A DNA stretch of 62,086 nt from JBLNBU01 sp050260215 (GTDB lineage: Bacteria > Pseudomonadota > Alphaproteobacteria > Rhodospirillales > Magnetospirillaceae). A program made the position numbers and the translations under genes. The notes below the pieces were generated by a model. The model was not told where the DNA came from, searched no databases, and saw only the letters and a list, made by a program, of their open reading frames with translations. The stretch spans positions 1 through 62,086 of the forward strand of contig JBLNBU010000049.1 in assembly GCA_050260215.1 (NCBI GenBank), written 5' to 3'. Positions 19,452-28,086 of the stretch are shown here, piece by piece; within the stretch, counting starts at the first letter, position 1; each line of letters starts with the position of its first letter.

Positions 19452-21038
19452 ATGAACGCCCTTACCCAAGCCTTTGCGCTCCGGCGCACGTTCGCGATCA
19501 TCTCGCACCCCGACGCCGGCAAGACCACGCTGACGGAAAAGCTGCTGCTGTTCGGCGGCGCCATCCAGATGGCCGGGGCGGTGCGCGCCCGCGGCGAGCA
19601 GCGGCGCACCCGGTCCGACTGGATGAGCATCGAGAAGGAGCGCGGCATCTCGGTATCGGCTTCGGTGATGACCTTCGAGCATGAGGGGCTGACCTTCAAC
19701 CTGCTCGACACGCCCGGCCACGAAGACTTTTCCGAGGACACCTACCGCACGCTCACCGCCGTCGACTCGGCGGTAATGGTTCTGGACGCCGCCAAGGGCA
19801 TCGAGACCCAGACCCTGAAGCTGTTCGAGGTCTGCCGCCTGCGCGACGTGCCCATCGTCACCTTCGTCAACAAGGTCGACCGCGAGGGCAAGGACACCAT
19901 GGAACTTCTCGACGAGATCGAGAAGACGCTGGCGCTCGACGTCTGCCCGGTGACCTGGCCCATCGGCATGGGCCGCGACCTCAAGGGCGTCTATGACCTG
20001 ATCCGCAACCGGGTGGTGCTGTTCGACCCCGGCCGCGGCGACCACATCGCCGAGATCGCCGTCGACGCCGACCTGGACGACCCGCGCCTGGACGAGACGG
20101 TGGGCGCGGCCGCCGCCGAACGCCTGCGCGAGGAAGTCGAGCTGGTGCGCGGCGGATACCCCGAATTCGACCTGGAAGCCTTTCGCGCCGGTCACCTGAC
20201 CCCGGTGTTCTTCGGCTCGGCGCTGAAGACCTTCGGCGTGGCCGAGCTGTTGCGCGGCGTCGGCAACCTGGCGCCGCCGCCCCTGCCCCGCAAGGCCGAC
20301 GCCCGCACCGTGGCGCCGGCCGAGGAAAAGGTCACCGGCTTCGTGTTCAAGGTCCAGGCCAACATGGACCCCAACCACCGCGACCGCATCGCCTTCTTCC
20401 GCATCTGCTCGGGGCGCTTCCGCCGCGGCATGAAGCTCAAGCACGTGCGCTCGGGCAAGGTGATGGCGCTGGTCAACCCGGTGTTCTTCCTGGCCCGCGA
20501 CCGCGAGCTGGCGGAAGAGGCCTTCCCCGGCGACATCATGGGCATTCCCAACCACGGCCAGCTTCGCATCGGCGACACCCTGTCCGAGTCCGAGGAGCTC
20601 AACTTCCTGGGCATTCCCACCTTCGCCCCCGAGGTGCTGCGCCGCATCCGCCTGGACGACCCCATGAAGGCCAAGCAGCTGCGCAAGGCCCTGGAAGACC
20701 TGGCCGAGGAAGGCGTGTCGCAGGTGTTCAAGCCCACCGACGGCTCGACCTGGATCGTCGGCGTGGTCGGCCCGCTGCAGTTCGACGTGCTGACCACCCG
20801 CATCGACAGCGAGTACAACATCAAGGCCGGCTTCGAGGAGAGCCCGTTCGTCACCGCCCGCTGGGTGGCTGCCGACGACCCGGCCGAGCTGACCCGCTTC
20901 GCCGAGTCCAACCGCTCCAATATGGCCGAGGACCGCGACGGCGCCCTGGTCTATCTGGCGCGCAACACCTGGCAGCTGAACCGGGCCCAGCAGGACTTCC
21001 CCAACATCCGCTTCACGGCGACGCGCGAGCAGCACTGA
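19452..21038 (+). CDS. prfC: Peptide chain release factor 3
   Basis: GTPase that recycles RF1/RF2 from the ribosome. 528 residues; G1 HPDAGKTTLTEK, switch region RGISVSASVMTFEH, G3 DTPGHEDFSEDTYRTL and G4 NKVD are intact, and the C-terminal part has the RF3 stretch FKVQANMDPNHRDRIAFFRI. The frame is open further upstream, but ATG 19452 gives the family start MNALTQAFALRRTFAIISHP. Single gene. Confidence 0.97.
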   Translation: MNALTQAFALRRTFAIISHPDAGKTTLTEKLLLFGGAIQMAGAVRARGEQRRTRSDWMSIEKERGISVSASVMTFEHEGLTFNLLDTPGHEDFSEDTYRTLTAVDSAVMVLDAAKGIETQTLKLFEVCRLRDVPIVTFVNKVDREGKDTMELLDEIEKTLALDVCPVTWPIGMGRDLKGVYDLIRNRVVLFDPGRGDHIAEIAVDADLDDPRLDETVGAAAAERLREEVELVRGGYPEFDLEAFRAGHLTPVFFGSALKTFGVAELLRGVGNLAPPPLPRKADARTVAPAEEKVTGFVFKVQANMDPNHRDRIAFFRICSGRFRRGMKLKHVRSGKVMALVNPVFFLARDRELAEEAFPGDIMGIPNHGQLRIGDTLSESEELNFLGIPTFAPEVLRRIRLDDPMKAKQLRKALEDLAEEGVSQVFKPTDGSTWIVGVVGPLQFDVLTTRIDSEYNIKAGFEESPFVTARWVAADDPAELTRFAESNRSNMAEDRDGALVYLARNTWQLNRAQQDFPNIRFTATREQH

Positions 21039-21044
21039 ATTCTT

Positions 21045-21072
21045 CCCCCTCCCTCAAGGGAGTGGGAGGGGG
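21045..21072. terminator. Hairpin between convergent prfC and gloB
   Basis: CCCCCTCCC...GGGAGGGGG with an inner CTCCCT/AGGGAG pairing fills the 34-base gap between the two stops. It belongs to the same C-rich/G-rich hairpin class as the elements at 29643-29665 and 36554-36657 and may end both genes. Confidence 0.6.
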
Positions 21073-21846
21073 TCAGAACACGTCCTTCCGGCGCCTCAGT
21101 TCGGCGAAGACCTGGGCCGGGTCGGCACCAGGTTCCATGCCCACGGCCTTGGCCAACGCGGCGACGTCGGCGCGCAGGAACGGGTTGGCGGCGCGTTCCT
21201 CGGCGATGGTCGAGGGCACGGTGGGGCGGCCCTTGGCCCGCAGCTTTTCCACCTGGTCGAGACGGGCCTGCAGGGCAGCGTTGTCACGCTCGACCAGGCG
21301 GGCGAAGCGGCCGTTGGACTGGGTGTATTCATGGGCGCAGAACGCCCGGGTGTGGCCCGGCAGGTCGCGCAGCTTGCACAACGACGCCCACATCTGCTGA
21401 GGACTGCCTTCGAACAGCCGCCCGCAGCCCAGCGAGAACAAGGTATCGCCGCAGAACACCGCGTCCGAGTCGGGGAACCAGTAGGCGACGTGGCCGCTGG
21501 TGTGGCCCGGCGTCTCGAAGACCATGGCGGCGGCATTGCCCAGCATGAACGATTCGCCCTCGGCCACCTCGACGGTGATGCCGGGGATGCGCTCGGCGTC
21601 GCGGCGGGCGCCGACCACCGCGCAGCCGGTGGCCCGCTGCAGGTCCAGGTTGCCGCCGGTGTGGTCGCCGTGATGGTGGGTGTTGAGCACGTGGGTCAGC
21701 CGCCACCCCTTGGCCGCCAGCGCGTCGAGTACCGGCGCCGCCACCGCCGGATCGACCGCCGCGGTGGCGCCGGTGGCCGGCTCGTGCAGCAGGTAGACGT
21801 AGTTGTCGGACAGCACGGGGAGTTGTTCGATCACCAGCCTGGCCAT
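21073..21846 (-). CDS. gloB: Hydroxyacylglutathione hydrolase (glyoxalase II)
   Basis: Splits S-lactoylglutathione to lactate and glutathione in methylglyoxal detoxification. 257 residues; metallo-beta-lactamase fold with the binuclear metal motif THHHGDH (56-62), ETPGHTSGHVAY, FCGDTLFSLGCGR and the C-terminal CAHEYTQSN...VPSTIAEERAANPFLR typical of GloB. ATG 21846 has GGAG eight bases upstream; a GTG five codons earlier is less likely. Divergent from a methyltransferase gene, a frequent alphaproteobacterial pairing. Confidence 0.96.
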   Translation of the reverse strand: MARLVIEQLPVLSDNYVYLLHEPATGATAAVDPAVAAPVLDALAAKGWRLTHVLNTHHHGDHTGGNLDLQRATGCAVVGARRDAERIPGITVEVAEGESFMLGNAAAMVFETPGHTSGHVAYWFPDSDAVFCGDTLFSLGCGRLFEGSPQQMWASLCKLRDLPGHTRAFCAHEYTQSNGRFARLVERDNAALQARLDQVEKLRAKGRPTVPSTIAEERAANPFLRADVAALAKAVGMEPGADPAQVFAELRRRKDVF

Positions 21847-21956
21847 GGCAGCACTCCACACCCGTATTCACCCATCCTCGCCCCACCATTCGCCAATCGA
21901 ACGTGGACCCAAGGCGAATTTATTTATCGCGTTCCGGGTGATGAACTTAGAATGAC

Positions 21957-21991
21957 AATCGGCGGGACCGGATCGTACGGACCCGCCGATT
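21957..21991 (+). other. 5' stem-loop of a short transcript unit
   Basis: AATCGGCGGGACCG / CGGACCCGCCGATT form a 14-bp stem with one mismatch and a 7-base loop. A TAGAAT hexamer (21948-21953) lies just before it, which would put a transcript 5' end at the base of the stem. A ribosome site follows directly on the 3' side. In the wider gap (21847-22245) the only other things seen are the short ORF and two more hairpins listed next. Confidence 0.6.
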
Positions 21992-22009
21992 GAGAGAGGA
22001 GAAAGATGC

Positions 22010-22090
22010 ATGACTCAAATGCGCTTCCTCCTGGTCCTCTGCCTACCGATCTGGCGCTACCGCGTTCAGATCCTGGTCAGTAAGGCCTAG
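22010..22090 (+). CDS. Candidate 26-residue peptide
   Basis: AGGAG eight bases before ATG 22010 opens a frame for a short peptide: hydrophobic first half (MRFLLVLCLPIW), then basic (RYRVQ) and ILVSKA. A second frame begins at ATG 22006 with only four bases to the SD and would give a Pro/Leu-rich 25-mer. The frame with the better spacing is preferred. It is enclosed between a strong 5' stem-loop and a terminator-like hairpin. It could be a small membrane peptide, a leader peptide, or the coding part of a dual-function RNA. No family recognised. Confidence 0.4.
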   Translation: MTQMRFLLVLCLPIWRYRVQILVSKA

Positions 22091-22094
22091 GAGC

Positions 22095-22125
22095 GGCCGC
22101 CGGGCGCTACCGACGTCCGGCGGCC
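22095..22125 (+). terminator. Terminator-like hairpin after the 26-codon ORF
   Basis: GGCCGCCGG / CCGGCGGCC, a perfect 9-bp stem with a 13-base loop, starts five bases after the TAG and is followed by AACCTCTTTC. It lacks a full T-tract, but its position closes the unit that begins at about 21957. Confidence 0.5.
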
Positions 22126-22175
22126 AACCTCTTTCACCATACCTCCAGCAGGCCGTAAAATCCACTGTCCGCTGT

Positions 22176-22204
22176 GGGCGCCCGATTTCCCTTGTCGGGC
22201 GCCC
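22176..22204. other. Perfect hairpin before the methyltransferase
   Basis: GGGCGCCCGA / TCGGGCGCCC, a 10-bp perfect stem with a 9-base loop, 42 bases upstream of the chosen TTG start at 22246. It could be a second terminator for the unit before it or a leader hairpin of the methyltransferase mRNA. Confidence 0.45.
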
Positions 22205-22245
22205 CGCTTGGCCCCATTCATGGAATGAGGACGGGAGGCGCGGCC

Positions 22246-23010
22246 TTGAACACGGTTCTGACCTATCCGGCGATGTGGACCGACGTCGTCGATCTGCGCG
22301 ATTTCTACGACACCAGCCTGGGCCAGGTGGCCAAGCGGATGATCCGCCGCCAGTTGCGCCAGCTGTGGCCCGACGTCACCGGAATGCGGGTGCTGGGGTT
22401 GGGCTTCGCGCCGCCCTACCTGCGCAGCTTCATGACCGAGGCGGAGCGGGTGGTGGCCATCATGCCGGCCAGCCAGGGGGTGCTGCCGTGGCCGGCCGAC
22501 GCCCCCAACCTGACCGCGCTGGCCGACGAGACCGAACTGCCCCTGCCCGACCGCTCCATGGATCGCATCTTGATGGTGCACGCGCTCGAATCAACCGAGC
22601 AGGTGCGCTCCATGCTGCGCGAGGCCTGGCGGGTACTGGCCGACGGCGGCCGGCTGATGGTGGTGGCGCCCAATCGCCGCGGCATCTGGGCCAGGCTGGA
22701 GCGCACGCCCTTCGGCAACGGCCGTCCCTATACGCCGGGGCAGTTGTCGCGGCTGTTGCGCGACAACCTGTTCACGCCGCTGAACCAGGCCGGCGCCCTG
22801 TTCCTGCCGCCGACCGGATCGCGCATGGTGCTGCGCTCGGCCCCCGCGGTCGAGGAACTGGGGCGGCGCTGGTTCCAGACCTTCGCCGGAGTCATCATGG
22901 TCGAGGCGGCCAAGCAGATCTATGCCGGCAGCGCCCTGCGCGAGCCCCGTGGGCGTCGGCGCGGCTACCTGCCCGTGGCACAGGGTTTTCCACGGGTTGC
23001 CAGCGAATGA
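22246..23010 (+). CDS. SAM-dependent methyltransferase (type 11)
   Basis: 254 residues. The methyltransferase core is weakly canonical: MRVLGLGFAPPYL replaces the usual motif I, followed by LTALADETELPLPDRSMDRILMVHALE (motifs II-III) and LREAWRVLADGGRLMVVAPNRRG (post-motif). The TTG at 22246 has GGGAGG seven bases upstream and gives LNTVLTYPAMWTDVVDLRDFYDT; ATG 22225 is in frame but poorly placed. This family is regularly found divergent from gloB in alphaproteobacteria; the acceptor is not known. Confidence 0.85.
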   Translation: MNTVLTYPAMWTDVVDLRDFYDTSLGQVAKRMIRRQLRQLWPDVTGMRVLGLGFAPPYLRSFMTEAERVVAIMPASQGVLPWPADAPNLTALADETELPLPDRSMDRILMVHALESTEQVRSMLREAWRVLADGGRLMVVAPNRRGIWARLERTPFGNGRPYTPGQLSRLLRDNLFTPLNQAGALFLPPTGSRMVLRSAPAVEELGRRWFQTFAGVIMVEAAKQIYAGSALREPRGRRRGYLPVAQGFPRVASE

Positions 23011-23082
23011 TCGAAGTGGCAAGTTAGTAGGGGCCTCAGCCGAAAGTATAGGGCCGGATCAGTCTTTGGGGGGAGAGCGGCG

Positions 23083-23520
23083 GTGACGATCGACAAGTTC
23101 CGGATCCTGCTGGTCGACGACAATCCGGGTGACGCCCAGCTGACCCGCCTCGCCCTCCAGGAGGCGCGGATCCATTCGGATCTCGACCATGTGGTGGACG
23201 GGATCGAGGCGTTGGAGTACCTGCGCCGCCAGGGCCGCTATACCGACCGCCCGCGCCCCCACCTGATGCTGCTGGATCTGAACATGCCGCGCATGGACGG
23301 CCACCAGCTGCTGGCCGAAATCAAGAAGGACGAGACCCTGCGCAGCATCCCGGTGGTCATGCTGACCACCTCGGACGTCGAGCGCGACGTCTGCCACTCC
23401 TACGACCTGGGCGCGGCCGGCTTCATCACCAAGCCGGTGGCCTATGACACCCTGGTCGACGCCCTGCGCCGCCTGGAAGGCTATTGGTTCGCCCTGGTCC
23501 GCCTGCCGGTGACCGCCTGA
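23083..23520 (+). CDS. Single-domain response regulator (Rcp1-like)
   Basis: 145 residues that are only a receiver domain: acidic pair VDDNPGD (11-17), phospho-acceptor D65 in LMLLDLNMPRMDG, conserved Thr in MLTTSD, and the ITKPVAY lysine. The NPGDAQLTRLAL start and long alpha4 region resemble Rcp1-type regulators that pair with bacteriophytochrome-like or GAF kinases. There is no output domain, so it should act by protein contact or as a phosphate relay. No kinase is directly adjacent. Confidence 0.9.
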   Translation: MTIDKFRILLVDDNPGDAQLTRLALQEARIHSDLDHVVDGIEALEYLRRQGRYTDRPRPHLMLLDLNMPRMDGHQLLAEIKKDETLRSIPVVMLTTSDVERDVCHSYDLGAAGFITKPVAYDTLVDALRRLEGYWFALVRLPVTA

Positions 23521-23527
23521 CGCCGGT

Positions 23528-25042
23528 TCACTTCCAGATGGGCTTGCCCGACCCGGGCAGGCCGTATTCGGCCCAGCGCTTGCTCACCTTGTCGACCACC
23601 GCGCGGTCCATGGCGATCTTCTCGCCCCATTCGCGATTGGTTTCCGGCGGCCACTTGTTGGTGGCGTCCATGCCCAGCTTGCCGCCCAGGCCCGACTGCG
23701 GACTGGCGAAGTCGAGATAGTCGATGGGCGTTCCCTCGACCACGGTGATGTCGCGGGCCGGGTCCATGCGGGTCGACACCGCCCACATGACGTCCTTCCA
23801 GTTGCGCGCATCGATGTCATCGTCCACGACGATGACGAACTTGGTGTACATGAACTGCTTGAGAAACGACCAGATGCCGAACATCACGCGCTTGGCGTGG
23901 CCGGGATAGGCCTTCTTGATGCTGACCACGGCGATGCGGTACGAGCAGCCCTCGGGCGGCAGCCAGAAGTCGACGATCTCGGGGAACTGCTGGGTCAGCA
24001 GCGGGATGAACACCTCGTTCAAGGCCTCGCCCAGCACGCTGGGTTCGTCCGGCGGACGCCCGGTGAAGGTAGAGAGATAGATGGGATCGCGGCGCATGGT
24101 GATGGCCGAGACCCTAAACACCGGAAACGGCTCGACCGAGTTGTAGTAGCCGGTGTGGTCGCCGTAGGGGCCTTCGTCGCCGGACTCGTCCAGCATGACG
24201 TGGCCTTCCAGCACGATCTCGGCCTCGGCCGGAACCTTCAGCGGCACGGTCTTGCAGTCGACCAGCTCGACCTTGCGCCCGCGCAGCAGGCCGGCGAACT
24301 GGTATTCGGACAAGGTCTCGGGTACCGGGGTCACCGCGGCGATGATGGTGCCGGGATCGGCGCCGATGACCACGGCGCAGGGCATCGGCTCGCGCTTCTC
24401 GGCCGCCCAGCGGCGGAAGTGCTGGGCGCCGCCGCGGTGCTTCAGCCAGCGCATCAAGGTGGTGTTCCTGCCCGTCACCTGCATGCGGTAGATGCCGAGA
24501 TTGAAGTTGTCGCGCTTGTCGTCGGACGGGTTGGGCCCCTGGGTCACCACCAGCGGCCAGGTGATCAGGGGCGCGGGCTCGCCCGGCCAGCAGCCCTGGA
24601 TGGGCAGCTGGGTCAGGTCGACCTGGTCGCCGGTCAGCACCACCTGCTGGCAGGCCGCGCCGCCCACCGTCTTGGGCCGCATGGCCATCACCGTTTTGAG
24701 CACCGGCAGCATGTCCAGCGCCTCGCGCCAGCCGCCGGGCGGCTCGGGCTGCTTGAGGAAGGCCAGCGTCTCGCCCACCTCGCGCAGCTGGTGCGGCTCG
24801 CGGTCCATGCCCCAGGCGACCCGCTCGACCGTGCCGAACAGATTAACCAGCACCGGCATGCCGTAGCGCGAGCCGTCGGGCCTGATCACGTTCTCGAACA
24901 GCACTGCCGGCCCGCCCTCGGCCAGCAGGCGGGTCTGGATCTCGGTCATCTCGAGTGCCGGCGACACCGGGGCGGCGACGCGGACCAGGCGGCCCGCCTC
25001 TTCCAGCCTGCGCATGAATTCCCTGAGCGAGTCGTACGGCAC
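23528..25042 (-). CDS. ubiD: 4-hydroxy-3-polyprenylbenzoate decarboxylase
   Basis: Prenylated-FMN-dependent decarboxylase of ubiquinone synthesis. The 504 residues start at GTG 25042, which has GGGAG seven bases upstream and gives the family start VPYDSLREFMRRLEEAGRL; the open frame upstream to 25153 is not needed. UbiD landmarks present: ENVIRPDGSRYGMPVLVNLFGT, NFNLGIYRMQ, ESGDEGPYGDHTGYY, TFTGRPPDEPSVLGEALNE and KFVIVVDDDIDARNWKDVMWA. The prFMN-making partner UbiX is not in the window. Divergent from the GAF/HD-GYP gene. Confidence 0.96.
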   Translation of the reverse strand: MPYDSLREFMRRLEEAGRLVRVAAPVSPALEMTEIQTRLLAEGGPAVLFENVIRPDGSRYGMPVLVNLFGTVERVAWGMDREPHQLREVGETLAFLKQPEPPGGWREALDMLPVLKTVMAMRPKTVGGAACQQVVLTGDQVDLTQLPIQGCWPGEPAPLITWPLVVTQGPNPSDDKRDNFNLGIYRMQVTGRNTTLMRWLKHRGGAQHFRRWAAEKREPMPCAVVIGADPGTIIAAVTPVPETLSEYQFAGLLRGRKVELVDCKTVPLKVPAEAEIVLEGHVMLDESGDEGPYGDHTGYYNSVEPFPVFRVSAITMRRDPIYLSTFTGRPPDEPSVLGEALNEVFIPLLTQQFPEIVDFWLPPEGCSYRIAVVSIKKAYPGHAKRVMFGIWSFLKQFMYTKFVIVVDDDIDARNWKDVMWAVSTRMDPARDITVVEGTPIDYLDFASPQSGLGGKLGMDATNKWPPETNREWGEKIAMDRAVVDKVSKRWAEYGLPGSGKPIWK

Positions 25043-25178
25043 CGTCGTTCTCCCGGCCGGTCCGATGGGTGGGAGGCCCCCCTCATCCCTCGGACCGCCT
25101 TTTCCTTTGAAGCATTTGGCTGTAGGCTTACCCCCTCTGAGGGACAAGAGCAATCCGCATGGATTGGAGGGGTTGGTG

Positions 25179-27515
25179 ATGGCCGGAGCTTCGGTTCTGG
25201 AACAGCGATATCAGAAGCTGGTGGCCGCGGGCATCGCGATCACGGCCGAACGCAACCCCTTGCGCCTGATGGAGCGCGTGGTCGGCGAGGCGCGTGCCTT
25301 GTGCAAGGCCGACGCCGGCGCGCTCTACCAGGTGGGCGCCGACGGCACGCTCGACATCCAGGCGCTGCAGAACGAGCCCTTGGGGCTTGTCTTCGGCGGT
25401 GCTTCGGGCCAGGCCGTGCCCTTCCACCCGGTGCCCATGCGCGACGAGGCCGGTGCCGCCAACACCTCCAGCCCGGTCGCCTGCGCCGCCTGCAACGGCG
25501 AGACGGTCAACATCGCCGACATCAAGGCGGAAAGCGCCTTCGATCTCGACAACGTCGCCGCCTTCGACAAGCGCAACGACTTCAAGTCCGTCTCGATGCT
25601 GGTGGTGCCGGTGCGCACGCCGTCGGGGCGCACCATCGCCGTGCTGCAGCTGCTGAACGCCCGCGACGGCAAGAACAAGGCAGTCGCCTTCGATGCCCAG
25701 CTGCAGGGCATGGTCGAGCAGCTGGCCGCCCAGGCCGGCGTGGCGCTGACCAACCTCAACGTGTTCGAGCGCATGATCGACACCGGCATCGCCATGTCGG
25801 CCGAGCGCAACCACGACCGCCTGCGCGAGCGCATCTTGCTGGAAGCCAAGGAGATGACGGGTGCCGACGGCGGCACCCTGTACCTGGTGACCGACACCCA
25901 CGACGGTCTCAAGTTCGAGATCATGCGCAACGACACGCTCGACATCGCCATGGGCGGCACCACGGGCAAGGCCATCCCCTTCCCGCCGCTGCGCCTGTAC
26001 GACGACCAGGGCAACCCCAACCACAAGAACGTCGCCAGCCACTGCGCCATCGCCGGCGAGACCATCAACATCACCGACGCCTACGACATCACCGACAAGT
26101 TCGATTTTTCGGGCACCAAGGCGTTCGACGCCAAGACCGGCTATCGCTCGAAGTCGTTCCTGACCGTGCCCCTGAAGAACCACGAGGGCGAGGTGACCGG
26201 CGTCTTGCAGCTGATCAACGCCAAGGACCACACCGGCGAGACCATCAGCTTCAGCCCCGACATCGTCCCCCTGGTCGAGGCCCTGTCCAGCCAAGCCGCG
26301 GTCGCGCTGGACAACCAGCGCCTGATCGAAGCCCAGAAAACCCTGTTCAAGAGCTTCATCAAGGTCATCGCGGCCGCCATCGACGCCAAGAGCCCGTACA
26401 CCGGCGGTCACTGCGACCGCGTGCCGGTGCTGACCCAGATGCTGGCCAAGGCCGCCTGCGACCAGACCGAGGGTTCGTTCGCCGACTTCCACCTGACCGA
26501 CGACGAGTGGTACGAGTTGGAAGTGGCCGGCGGCCTGCACGACTGCGGCAAGGTCACCACGCCCGAATACATCGTCGACAAGGCCACCAAGCTCGAGACC
26601 ATCTACAACCGCATCCACGAGGTGCGCATGCGCTTCGAGGTGATGAAGCGCGACGTGGTGGTCGACTACCTGCAAGGCCTGCTGGCCGGCGAGGAGGACC
26701 CCGACGCGCTCAAGGCCCGCATGGACGAGCGCATCGCCCAGCTCGACGACGACTTCGCCTTCGTCGCCGAATGCAACGTCGGCGGCGAGTTCATGGCGCC
26801 CGAGCGCATCGAGCGGCTGAACCGCATCGCCCAGATGACCTGGACGCGCACCATCGACGATACGCTGGGCCTGTCCATCGACGAGATGAAGCGCCGCGAC
26901 GCCGAACCGGTCAAGCCGCCGGTGGAGGAACCGGTGCTGTCGGACAAGCCGTGGCACGTCATTCCCCACGACAAGCCCATCGACCTGGCCCGCTACGAGG
27001 CCGAGGGCTTCAAGATCAAGCCCGGCGACAACAAGTACAACCTGGGTGAAATCTACAACCTGTGCATCGGCCGCGGCACCCTGACCAACGAGGACCGCTT
27101 CAAGATCCAGGACCACATCATCCAGACGATCCTGATGCTGAAGGCCCTGCCCTTCCCCAAGAACCTGGCCCGCGTGCCGGAATGGGCCGGTGGCCACCAC
27201 GAGATGATGAACGGCAAGGGCTATCCCAAGGGCCTGTCGCGCGACGACATGTCGTGGCCGGCCCGCATGATGGCCATCGCCGACATCTTCGAGGCGCTTA
27301 CCGCCGCCGACCGCCCGTACAAGAAGCCCAAGACCCTGTCCGAAGCCCTGAAGATCATGTCCTTCATGGTCAAGGACCAGCACATCGACCCGGACCTGTG
27401 GGTGCTGTTCCTGGAATCGGGGGTCTGGCGCAGCTACGCCGACGAATTCCTCAAGCCCGAGCAGATCGACGAGGTCGACCTGTCCCGCTACCTGCCGCAG
27501 AAGGCGGCCGAATAG
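25179..27515 (+). CDS. GAF-GAF-HD-GYP protein with a large insertion (putative c-di-GMP phosphodiesterase)
   Basis: 778 residues from ATG 25179 (GGAGG eight bases before). Two tandem GAF domains (about 10-190 and 198-385) look like duplicates (GIAITAERNPLRLME / GIAMSAERNHDRLRE). An HD-GYP domain follows: GGHCDRV (409-415), HDCGK (454-458), then HHE (673-675) and GKGYPKG (679-685), ADIFEALTAADRPYK. The spacing HDxGK to HHE is about 215 residues where some 60 are normal, so about 155 residues are inserted near 480-635. HD-GYP enzymes hydrolyse c-di-GMP to GMP; the GAF pair would sense a ligand. No signal peptide or membrane helix. Confidence 0.88.
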   Translation: MAGASVLEQRYQKLVAAGIAITAERNPLRLMERVVGEARALCKADAGALYQVGADGTLDIQALQNEPLGLVFGGASGQAVPFHPVPMRDEAGAANTSSPVACAACNGETVNIADIKAESAFDLDNVAAFDKRNDFKSVSMLVVPVRTPSGRTIAVLQLLNARDGKNKAVAFDAQLQGMVEQLAAQAGVALTNLNVFERMIDTGIAMSAERNHDRLRERILLEAKEMTGADGGTLYLVTDTHDGLKFEIMRNDTLDIAMGGTTGKAIPFPPLRLYDDQGNPNHKNVASHCAIAGETINITDAYDITDKFDFSGTKAFDAKTGYRSKSFLTVPLKNHEGEVTGVLQLINAKDHTGETISFSPDIVPLVEALSSQAAVALDNQRLIEAQKTLFKSFIKVIAAAIDAKSPYTGGHCDRVPVLTQMLAKAACDQTEGSFADFHLTDDEWYELEVAGGLHDCGKVTTPEYIVDKATKLETIYNRIHEVRMRFEVMKRDVVVDYLQGLLAGEEDPDALKARMDERIAQLDDDFAFVAECNVGGEFMAPERIERLNRIAQMTWTRTIDDTLGLSIDEMKRRDAEPVKPPVEEPVLSDKPWHVIPHDKPIDLARYEAEGFKIKPGDNKYNLGEIYNLCIGRGTLTNEDRFKIQDHIIQTILMLKALPFPKNLARVPEWAGGHHEMMNGKGYPKGLSRDDMSWPARMMAIADIFEALTAADRPYKKPKTLSEALKIMSFMVKDQHIDPDLWVLFLESGVWRSYADEFLKPEQIDEVDLSRYLPQKAAE

Positions 27516-27516
27516 G

Positions 27517-28086
27517 TTGGCCCGCGTCCGCCTGTGGGTCGCCGCCAGCGTGGACGGCTTCATCGCCGACACCGCGGGCGGCATCGGCTGGCTGAAGCCC
27601 TTCGAGGCGCTGGACTACGGCTTCGACCACTTCCTGTCGGACATCTCGACCCTGGTCATGGGGCGCGCCACCTACGAGCAGGTGCGCGGCCTGGGCCGCT
27701 GGCCCTATCCCGGCCGGCGCACGGTGGTGGTGACCTCGCGGTCCATGGACACCGCCCCCGACGAGGTCGAGCCCTGGCTGGGCGACATCGCCGAACTGGC
27801 GGCCGAATTGAAGAAGTCCGATGGCGACGCCTGGGTTATGGGCGGGGCCAAGGCCATCCGCGCCTTTCTCGACGTCGGCGCCATCGAGCGCATCCAGATG
27901 CTGATGATGCCGGTCCTGCTGGGCGCCGGCATCCCGCTGTTCCTGCCCGCAGCCACCCCGCTGCCCCTGCTTTTGCTGCACACGCGGCGCTTCGAGAACG
28001 GGGTGGTCGAGCTGGACTATGCGGTCACCGGCAGGAATGCCGCGCCCCAGCCGGCCAAGACCAGGAAGCCGTCCTCGACCCGGTAG
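27517..28086 (+). CDS. Dihydrofolate-reductase-like protein (RibD C-terminal type)
   Basis: 189 residues starting at TTG 27517, one base after the HD-GYP stop. Family features: VAASVDGFIADTAGGIGWL, LVMGRATYEQV, VVTSRSMD and the nucleotide loop AWVMGGAKAIRAFLDVGAIERIQMLMMPVLLGAGIPLF. This branch of the DHFR superfamily (YyaP/YwjB type) has no settled substrate. The last 70 bases overlap the end of the convergent GH13 gene, and the C-terminal tail beyond NGVVELDYAV is probably not part of the fold. Confidence 0.88.
   Translation: MARVRLWVAASVDGFIADTAGGIGWLKPFEALDYGFDHFLSDISTLVMGRATYEQVRGLGRWPYPGRRTVVVTSRSMDTAPDEVEPWLGDIAELAAELKKSDGDAWVMGGAKAIRAFLDVGAIERIQMLMMPVLLGAGIPLFLPAATPLPLLLLHTRRFENGVVELDYAVTGRNAAPQPAKTRKPSSTR

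Noticed and set aside
23897..27049. Plus-strand frame of 1050 codons across ubiD and the GAF gene
   Set aside because: It crosses two well-supported genes in another strand or frame and is Arg/Gly/His-rich filler; a composition artefact.
25128..27584. Minus-strand frame of 818 codons opposite the GAF-GAF-HD-GYP gene
   Set aside because: Antisense shadow of a gene with clear motifs; no recognisable protein features.
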